Under the pieces are notes generated by a model. That model searched no databases. It worked only from the letters and a program-made list of their open reading frames with translations, and had not been told where the DNA came from. From Prevotella sp. (GTDB lineage Bacteria; Bacteroidota; Bacteroidia; Bacteroidales; Bacteroidaceae): DNA of 16,683 nucleotides. The position numbers and the translations under genes are program-made. This document shows positions 11,843-16,683 of this stretch, piece after piece. Where the stretch lies: contig JAEENF010000210.1 in the NCBI GenBank assembly GCA_016283605.1, positions 1-16,683 on the forward strand, written 5' to 3'. Position 1 is the stretch's first letter; each line of letters opens with the position of its first letter.

Positions 11843-14080
11843 ATGATCCAAACTGTAGTAAAGCGCGATGGGCGCATTGTTGGATTCAACGAACAGAAAG
11901 TCATGGCTGCCATCCGCAAGGCCATGTTACATACCGATAAAGGCGAAGACGAACGCCTGCTTTATCAGATTACTGACCGCATCGCCCAACGAGGTGAGAG
12001 TCAAATGACTGTTGAAGAGATTCAAGACGCTGTTGAACTCGAATTGATGAAATCCAGCCGCAAGGATGTGGCCCAGAAATATATTGCCTACCGCAACCAA
12101 CGTTCCATTGCCCGTAAGGCAAAGACCCGCGAGGTGTTTCTCGACATCGTGAACATCAAGAACAATGACGTGACGCGAGAGAATGCCAACATGAACGCTG
12201 ACACACCAGCGGGAATGATGATGAAGTTCGCCTCGGAGACCACTAAACCCTTCGTTGATGATTATCTGCTCTCCGAAGAAAGTCGTAACGCCGTAGAGCA
12301 CAACTACCTGCACATCCACGACAAGGACTATTATCCTACAAAGTCGCTCACCTGTGTACAACATCCGCTGGACAACATCTTGAAGAATGGTTTTACAGCT
12401 GGACACGGTGCCTCACGCAGTGCCAAACGCATTGAAACGGCCTCTGTGCTGGCATGTATTTCTATGGAGTGCTGCCAGAACGAAATGCATGGTGGTCAGG
12501 CCATCCCTGCCTTCGATTTCTATCTCGCGCCTTACGTACGGCTGAGTTATATCGAAGAGCTGAAAGCCCTCGAAGAACTTAATGGAGAAGACTATAAGGA
12601 CCTCTATGATGAGCCGCTGATGGATTACATCAAGAAGCCCCTCGATGGTTTAGAGGGTCGTGAAAGGGCGCAGCAACATGCTGTCAATAAGACTGTAGGT
12701 CGTGTGCATCAGGCGATGGAGGCCTTTATCCATAATATGAACACCATCCACTCGCGAGGCGGTAACCAGGTGGTCTTCTCCAGTATCAATTACGGCACTG
12801 ACACCAGTGCCGAGGGCCGTTGTGTAATGCGTGAGATACTGCTCTCCACCTATGAGGGTGTAGGCAATGGTGAAACAGCCATCTTCCCCATCCAGATATG
12901 GAAGAAAAAGCGTGGTGTAAACTATCTGCCTGAAGACCGTAACTTCGACCTCTATCAGCTGGCTTGTAAAGTGACGGCACGCCGTTTCTTTCCTAATTTT
13001 CTGAACCTCGATGCCTCATTCAATCAGGATCCTGATTGGCGTGCCGACGATCCGCAGCGTTTTGTACACGAAGTGGCAACAATGGGTTGTCGTACCCGTG
13101 TCTTCGAGAATCGTTTCGGTCCTCGCACCAGCATCGGACGCGGTAACCTCTCGTTCTCCACCATCAACATCGTGAAGCTGGCACTGGAGTGTCGTGAAGA
13201 GGAGGATCAACAGAAACGTATCGACATGTTTATGGCCAAGCTCGATCATATGCTCGAGATTACCGCCAAGCAACTCGACGATCGTTTCCAGTTCCAGAAG
13301 ACCGCCTTCGCCAAGCAGTTCCCCTTACTCATGCAGTGTCTTTGGATTGGCGCCGACAAGTTGAAGCCTATGGACACCATCGAGAGTGTCATCAATCAGG
13401 GTACGCTGGGTATCGGCTTTATCGGATTGGCCGAAGCCCTCGTAGCCCTCACGGGTAAGCACCACGGCGAAAGCGAGGAGAGCCAGGCCCTGGGTCTGAA
13501 GATTGTCACTTATATGCGCGACCGAGTAAATGAGTTCTGCGACCGCTATCATCATAACTACTCTGTTTTGGCCACGCCTGCCGAGGGTCTGAGTGGTAAG
13601 TTCACCAAGAAAGACCGCAAGGAGTTCGGTATCGTTCCGGGTGTTACGGATCGCGACTATTATACCAACTCCAACCACGTACCTGTCTATTATAAATGTA
13701 GTGCTCGCCATAAGGCCGAAGTCGAGGCTCCTTATCACATCCTCACACGTGGTGGTCATATCTTCTATGTCGAGATCGACGGCGATGCTACGCACAACCC
13801 ACAGGTTATCATGAGTGTCGTGGATATGATGGACCAGCTCGATATGGGCTATGGCTCTGTAAACCACAACCGCAACCGTTGTATGGACTGCGGCTACGAG
13901 AATGCCGATGACCACTTGGAAAAATGTCCGAAATGCGGTAGCACCAACATCGACAGACTCCAACGCATCACGGGTTATCTCGTAGGCACAACTGACCGTT
14001 GGAACTCTAGTAAACTCGCCGAGCTCAACGACCGCGTGACGCACATCGATCATGGCATGCAGGATCTTTTTAGTGAATAG
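11843..14080 (+). CDS. nrdD: Anaerobic (class III) ribonucleoside-triphosphate reductase
   Basis: The 745-residue enzyme reduces ribonucleoside triphosphates to deoxyribonucleotides under anoxia, using a glycyl radical. An ATP-cone regulatory domain covers residues 1-90 (VVKRDGRIVGFNEQKVMAAI). Cys171 (KSLTCVQHPL) and Cys416 (TMGCRTRV) align with the two active-site cysteines of the T4 and E. coli enzymes. A four-cysteine zinc site is at C680/C683/C695/C698. The glycyl radical site is in RITGYLVG, with Gly711 the likely radical; the E. coli/T4 form is R-x-CGYLG, so the preceding Cys is Thr here. Length is close to the family norm (E. coli about 712). The start is the first ATG after a 25-nt gap from sufE. 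Its stop codon lies inside a heptamer repeat shared with the nrdG start. Confidence 0.96.
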   Translation: MIQTVVKRDGRIVGFNEQKVMAAIRKAMLHTDKGEDERLLYQITDRIAQRGESQMTVEEIQDAVELELMKSSRKDVAQKYIAYRNQRSIARKAKTREVFLDIVNIKNNDVTRENANMNADTPAGMMMKFASETTKPFVDDYLLSEESRNAVEHNYLHIHDKDYYPTKSLTCVQHPLDNILKNGFTAGHGASRSAKRIETASVLACISMECCQNEMHGGQAIPAFDFYLAPYVRLSYIEELKALEELNGEDYKDLYDEPLMDYIKKPLDGLEGRERAQQHAVNKTVGRVHQAMEAFIHNMNTIHSRGGNQVVFSSINYGTDTSAEGRCVMREILLSTYEGVGNGETAIFPIQIWKKKRGVNYLPEDRNFDLYQLACKVTARRFFPNFLNLDASFNQDPDWRADDPQRFVHEVATMGCRTRVFENRFGPRTSIGRGNLSFSTINIVKLALECREEEDQQKRIDMFMAKLDHMLEITAKQLDDRFQFQKTAFAKQFPLLMQCLWIGADKLKPMDTIESVINQGTLGIGFIGLAEALVALTGKHHGESEESQALGLKIVTYMRDRVNEFCDRYHHNYSVLATPAEGLSGKFTKKDRKEFGIVPGVTDRDYYTNSNHVPVYYKCSARHKAEVEAPYHILTRGGHIFYVEIDGDATHNPQVIMSVVDMMDQLDMGYGSVNHNRNRCMDCGYENADDHLEKCPKCGSTNIDRLQRITGYLVGTTDRWNSSKLAELNDRVTHIDHGMQDLFSE

Positions 14081-14093
14081 TGAATAGTGATTC
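14073..14093. repeat. Heptamer repeat spanning the nrdD stop and nrdG start
   Basis: The units GTGAATA, GTGAATA and GTGATTC run without gaps. The nrdD stop TAG (14078-14080) ends across the first and second units. The nrdG GTG start (14087-14089) is the first codon of the third unit. Confidence 0.8.
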
Positions 14094-14629
14094 GAGTACT
14101 GGATATACTTGAAGATACAATGGTGGATGGTCCGGGATTCCGGACCTCCATCTATTGTGCGGGTTGCGGCCATCAGTGCCCCGGCTGTCATAACCCCCAG
14201 TCGTGGGACTTCTGCGGTGGCCATGAGATGACCACCACCCAGATTATGAAGATTATCGTGGCCGACCCTTTTGCCAACGTCACTTTCTCTGGTGGCGATC
14301 CCATGTATCAGGCTGCAGGTTTTGCTGAGCTCGCCCGTGCCATACACAACGATACAAACAAAGACATCTGGTGCTACACAGGGTTTACTTTCGAGAGCCT
14401 CATTCAAGAAGACCAACGTGAACTGCTCAGCCTCATTGATGTCCTCGTCGACGGTCCCTTCATCGAACAACTGAAAGATCCAGATCTTCTCTTCCGCGGA
14501 TCTTCCAATCAACGCCTCATCAATGTTCCTGCTACCCTCCAAGAAGGAAAGATTATTCTCTGGCAGTATGAAGGATTATTCCGACAGGATGACGCCAAGA
14601 CAGACGCTTTTCTCCGAAGTTTGCAGTAG
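14087..14629 (+). CDS. nrdG: Anaerobic ribonucleotide reductase-activating protein (radical SAM)
   Basis: The 180-residue activase generates the glycyl radical on NrdD using S-adenosylmethionine and a 4Fe-4S cluster. The cluster motif is Cys27-x3-Cys31-x2-Cys34 in CGHQCPGC, with an extra Cys24 before it. VDGPGFRTSIY precedes the motif and FSGGDPM (about 67-73) provides SAM contacts. Translation starts at GTG 14087, six bases after the nrdD stop. An in-frame TGA at 14081 rules out a longer start, and the first ATG (codon 12) would cut into the conserved IRVLDILEDT lead. Close spacing suggests coupled translation and coordinated amounts of NrdD and NrdG. The gene converges with the GT4 gene, 18 nt away. 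Confidence 0.95.
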   Translation: MIRVLDILEDTMVDGPGFRTSIYCAGCGHQCPGCHNPQSWDFCGGHEMTTTQIMKIIVADPFANVTFSGGDPMYQAAGFAELARAIHNDTNKDIWCYTGFTFESLIQEDQRELLSLIDVLVDGPFIEQLKDPDLLFRGSSNQRLINVPATLQEGKIILWQYEGLFRQDDAKTDAFLRSLQ

Positions 14630-14647
14630 TGCTCAATAGTTTGCAGA

Positions 14648-15763
14648 TTAACCTAGAAGTCTTTTGTACAGGGCAATGACCTGGTCGGCGACATCGGTGC
14701 CTTGAAAACGGCGGATATACTCGCGGCTATGGGCGATGCGCGCCTCACGACCCTCGGCACCACGAAGCACTTGATGGATGGCGGCCGCCATACCCTCGGC
14801 ATCGTCGGGGTCGACATAGAGGCTCTCGGGGCCTCCGGCTTCCTCAAGACAGGAACCTGTGCAGGCCACGACGGGCAGACCGCAGCTGATGGCCTCGATG
14901 ATGGGAATGCCAAAACCTTCGTAGCGTGAGGGATAGACAAAGGCCTCGGCACCCGCATAGAGAGCCGGCAACTCTGCATCGGTGACACCATGAAGAATCT
15001 GTATGCGATGGTCGAGACCGTGAGCTTTGGCGTAGGCGATGACCTCGTCGGTATAAGGTGTGTGACGGCCTACGATGACGAGACTTAGCTCCCTAGGGAG
15101 ATAGGGGAGGGCTTTGACGGCGAGGAGGATGTTTTTGCGAGCCTCAATGGATCCGACACTGAGGATGTATTTAGAGTGTACACTCTCAGTACTACACTCT
15201 ACACTAAATCTTGGGGAGCAAGACTGGTAGATGACACTGATGCGACTCTCATCGACATCCCCGTATTCGATGATGTCGCGCTTTGTACATTCGCTGATGG
15301 CGATGATGTGGTCGGCCTCGCGAAGCGTCTGACGGAACTTCCAGGCATAGATCTTCGTGTCGAGCCAGTGGTAGTACTCAGGATGACGCAGGAAGATGAG
15401 GTCGTGTATGGTCACCACACTCTTGATGCCGCTCTTGCGGATGCCAATGGGAAGCTCGCCGGAGAGTCCGTGGTAGAACTGAACACCGTCGCGAAGGAGA
15501 TCCTTCACGATACCGTGAGTGCGCCAGAGAGCAGTGAAGTGTGAGGAACGGGGGTAGCAGAATTTTATGTTGGGACGCGAAACAATCTGAGAACGGAGAT
15601 CGTCGCGGCCGGTATCGGGCGTATAGAGGTGGAGGCATAAAGTTTCCTGTGCAGCGAGATCGTTGACAAGAGTACGCGCGTAGCTGCCGAGACCGGTGGC
15701 ATTGCGGACGATCCGCTTAGCGTCGAAGCCGACGATGAGAGGCTTATTCTGATGTTCGCTCAT
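14648..15763 (-). CDS. GT4-family glycosyltransferase
   Basis: The 371-residue GT-B enzyme begins with a GFDAKRIVRNATGLGSYAR motif (residues 12-30), where the glycine loop contacts the acceptor or phosphates. It continues with VVTIHDLIF and ADHIIAISECTKRDII. The C-terminal nucleotide-sugar domain has YILSVGSIEARKNI (199-212), VIVGR, VTDAELPALYAGAEAFVYPS and the E-x7-E signature EGFGIPIIE (Glu282, Glu290). It transfers a sugar from an activated donor in cell-surface polysaccharide or glycolipid synthesis; donor and acceptor are unknown. It overlaps the upstream gtrA-like gene by 20 nt, so they form one unit. The linker between the two Rossmann domains (about residues 186-198) is encoded by a heptamer repeat (15177-15204) and is probably not structured. 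Confidence 0.92.
   Translation of the reverse strand: MSEHQNKPLIVGFDAKRIVRNATGLGSYARTLVNDLAAQETLCLHLYTPDTGRDDLRSQIVSRPNIKFCYPRSSHFTALWRTHGIVKDLLRDGVQFYHGLSGELPIGIRKSGIKSVVTIHDLIFLRHPEYYHWLDTKIYAWKFRQTLREADHIIAISECTKRDIIEYGDVDESRISVIYQSCSPRFSVECSTESVHSKYILSVGSIEARKNILLAVKALPYLPRELSLVIVGRHTPYTDEVIAYAKAHGLDHRIQILHGVTDAELPALYAGAEAFVYPSRYEGFGIPIIEAISCGLPVVACTGSCLEEAGGPESLYVDPDDAEGMAAAIHQVLRGAEGREARIAHSREYIRRFQGTDVADQVIALYKRLLG
15177..15204. repeat. Four-unit heptamer repeat inside the GT4 linker
   Basis: On the minus strand the units are GTGTAGA, GTGTAGT, ACTGAGA and GTGTACA, exactly 28 nt. The flanks extend this into inverted repeats, including the perfect palindrome AGAGTGTACACTCT at 15173-15186. 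Confidence 0.65.
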
Positions 15764-16145
15764 GAGACTTGAAGTGTTTGAATGCGAATCGGACCAACAT
15801 GAAGTTCACAGGTACGGCGATGCAGAGTACGGCGATGGGCGCCAGTTCACGACTCAAGCCCAGCCACAAGAACGTGTTGAAGAGCACCATATGTAACAAG
15901 TAATTGCAGAGGTGAGCTCCCCCGAAACCGAGACCGTTACGTGCGGAGGTCTTCTCACGGAACGTGAAGTGGGCCGACAACCAGTAGTTGCAGAGGAAAC
16001 TGACGATGTAGCCGATAGTATAGGCTACGTTGACATTGATCCAGTGCTGCAGCACCCAGTACACCCCGTAATGGATGGCCGATGCCGTTGTGCCCACGAT
16101 ACCGAATCGAATCAACTCGCCAAACGTCTCCTTTTTGTTCATCAT
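15744..16145 (-). CDS. GtrA family membrane protein (polyprenyl-linked sugar translocation)
   Basis: The 133-residue protein has the four transmembrane segments of the GtrA family, at about residues 11-33, 38-59, 75-97 and 102-122. It opens with the typical ELIRFGIVGTTASAIHYGVYW motif, has YIVSFLCNYWLSAHFTFRE between helices 2 and 3, and ends with a basic tail (FKHFKSHERTSE). GtrA proteins are thought to move undecaprenyl-phosphate-linked sugars across the inner membrane for glycosylation of surface polymers. It overlaps the GT4 gene by 20 nt, which suggests that glycosyltransferase acts in the same pathway. Two ATGs stand side by side at 16143-16145 and 16140-16142; the first was used. The -7 box at 16161-16168 gives only a short leader. 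Confidence 0.92.
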   Translation of the reverse strand: MMNKKETFGELIRFGIVGTTASAIHYGVYWVLQHWINVNVAYTIGYIVSFLCNYWLSAHFTFREKTSARNGLGFGGAHLCNYLLHMVLFNTFLWLGLSRELAPIAVLCIAVPVNFMLVRFAFKHFKSHERTSE

Positions 16146-16160
16146 CTTCTATTTTGTCTA

Positions 16161-16168
16161 CAAAGGTA
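16161..16168 (-). promoter_or_regulatory. -7 box for the gtrA-GT4 unit
   Basis: The minus strand reads TACCTTTG, identical to the FKBP operon box, and the bases upstream (TATTGTACCTTTG) are also identical. No clear -33 TTTG lies at the usual distance. The leader to ATG 16145 would be around 10 nt. Confidence 0.6.
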
Positions 16169-16177
16169 CAATATAAA

Positions 16178-16205
16178 GTGAAAAGTGAAGAGTGAAGCGT
16201 GAAGA
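16178..16205. repeat. Four-unit heptamer array in a divergent promoter region
   Basis: GTGAAAA, GTGAAGA, GTGAAGC and GTGAAGA run without gaps and are followed by ATTTGCTG. This is the cleanest GTGAAnn array in the window. Confidence 0.8.
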
Positions 16206-16230
16206 ATTTGCTGTCACCAGGACTTTTTTT

Positions 16231-16251
16231 AATTTTCATTGTTCAATTTTC
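16231..16251. repeat. Three-unit AATTTTC-like heptamer array upstream of the deacetylase promoter
   Basis: The units are AATTTTC, ATTGTTC and AATTTTC (minus strand GAAAATT, GAACAAT, GAAAATT), in the -20 to -40 region of the rightward promoter. Confidence 0.5.
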
Positions 16252-16271
16252 AATAAAAATAACTATCTTTG
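16239..16271 (+). promoter_or_regulatory. Promoter for the polysaccharide deacetylase gene
   Basis: TATCTTTG at 16264-16271 followed by CAGCG matches the -7 consensus. TTG at 16239-16241 lies 22 nt upstream, a slightly long spacer for a -33 element. The leader to ATG 16292 is about 15 nt and contains AAGG, a possible weak ribosome-binding site. Confidence 0.7.
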
Positions 16272-16291
16272 CAGCGAAAAAAGCAAGGTGT

Positions 16292-16683
16292 ATGATATTA
16301 CTGAGTTTTGACACGGAAGAGTTTGATGTACCTCGCGAGCATGGCGTCGACTTCACATTAGAGGAAGGCATGACGGTGTCGAAGGATGGTGTCAGGAGGA
16401 TCCTTGATGTGTTGAAGGCCAACGACGTCAAGGCAACGTTTTTTTGTACTGGAAATTTCGCCGAACACGCTCCCGAGATGATGCAAAAAATCATGGACGA
16501 AGGTCATGAGGTTGCTTGTCACGGTGTAGACCACTGGCAACCGAAGGAGACAGACTTTGTCTGCTCAAAGGAAATCGTGGAGAAAATCACGGGACGGACG
16601 GTCTACGGCTATCGTCAGCCGAGGATGTTTCCTGTCGTGGAATCGGAGATCAAACGTGCCGGATACCTTTACAACTCATCACT
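16292..16683 (+). CDS. Polysaccharide deacetylase family protein, N-terminal part (runs off window)
   Basis: From ATG 16292 the frame stays open to the window end, giving 130 complete residues. It starts with the NodB-type motif MILLSFDTEEFD, in which the first catalytic/metal aspartates are present. KATFFCTGNFAEHAPEMMQKI and GHEVACHGVDHW follow, carrying the H-x3-H metal-binding motif (HGVDH), then GYRQPRMF, the arginine motif. Such enzymes are metal-dependent esterases or amidases that remove N- or O-acetyl groups from polysaccharides or peptidoglycan. No signal peptide is present, so the protein is cytoplasmic or acts at the inner membrane face, consistent with sugar-lipid modification. 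It is divergent from gtrA and the GT4 gene, and probably belongs to the same surface-glycan pathway (inference). Confidence 0.88.
   Translation, partial: MILLSFDTEEFDVPREHGVDFTLEEGMTVSKDGVRRILDVLKANDVKATFFCTGNFAEHAPEMMQKIMDEGHEVACHGVDHWQPKETDFVCSKEIVEKITGRTVYGYRQPRMFPVVESEIKRAGYLYNSS

Noticed and set aside
13325..14542. 405-codon open frame on the minus strand
   Set aside because: It is antisense to nrdD and nrdG, both certain genes; its translation has no recognisable motif and its length is explained by codon bias of the sense genes.
14630..14647. Terminator between convergent nrdG and GT4 genes
   Set aside because: The 18-nt gap contains no stem-loop or T-run that I could find.
15173..15186. 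Perfect palindrome as an operator
   Set aside because: It is inside the GT4 coding region and can be explained by the heptamer repeat and its flank; no promoter is nearby.

Overview
The window looks like chromosomal DNA from a member of Bacteroidales, most likely Prevotellaceae. Promoters follow the Bacteroidetes pattern: a -7 box TAnnTTTG, sometimes with a -33 TTTG/TTG box 18-22 nt upstream. Shine-Dalgarno sequences are weak, and the gene content is typical of the group (DUF4294 protein, HhH/beta-barrel protein, tandem FKBPs, zinc-less Sir2, anaerobic NrdDG, mammalian-type glutaminyl cyclase). No rRNA, tRNA, CRISPR array, IS element or phage gene was seen, and coding density is high.

Layout. 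(1) 1-1169, minus strand: an operon of an AlbA_2-domain protein, a short MGMT-family protein and the N-terminus of a PaaI-type thioesterase. (2) 1380-1886, plus strand: a membrane-anchored PAS-like protein with a five-cysteine cluster, overlapping tail-to-tail with a large outer-membrane HhH/beta-barrel protein (1834-3840, minus). (3) 3977-4609, plus strand: an exported DUF4294 protein, divergent from the HhH gene. (4) 4617-7868, minus strand: an Lrp/AsnC regulator, a fused gamma-glutamyl hydrolase/M19 dipeptidase, and an M28/glutaminyl-cyclase-like lipoprotein, which together suggest glutamyl-peptide processing. (5) 7938-10488, minus strand: three tandem FKBP prolyl isomerases (one cytosolic, one lipoprotein, one secreted) ending at a clear intrinsic terminator. 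(6) 10679-14629, plus strand: Sir2 deacylase, SufE, anaerobic ribonucleotide reductase NrdD and its activase NrdG. (7) 14648-16145, minus strand: GT4 glycosyltransferase and GtrA flippase-like protein, divergent from a polysaccharide deacetylase cut by the window end (16292 onward).

The main structure not explained by genes is a family of degenerate tandem heptamers (GTGAAnn-like, typically four units). It occurs in divergent promoter regions (3894, 10551, 16178), in a signal-peptide coding region (3996-4023), across the nrdD stop and nrdG start (14073-14093), and in the interdomain linker of the GT4 gene (15177-15204). The 10533-10655 and 16161-16271 promoter regions look like copies of one cassette.
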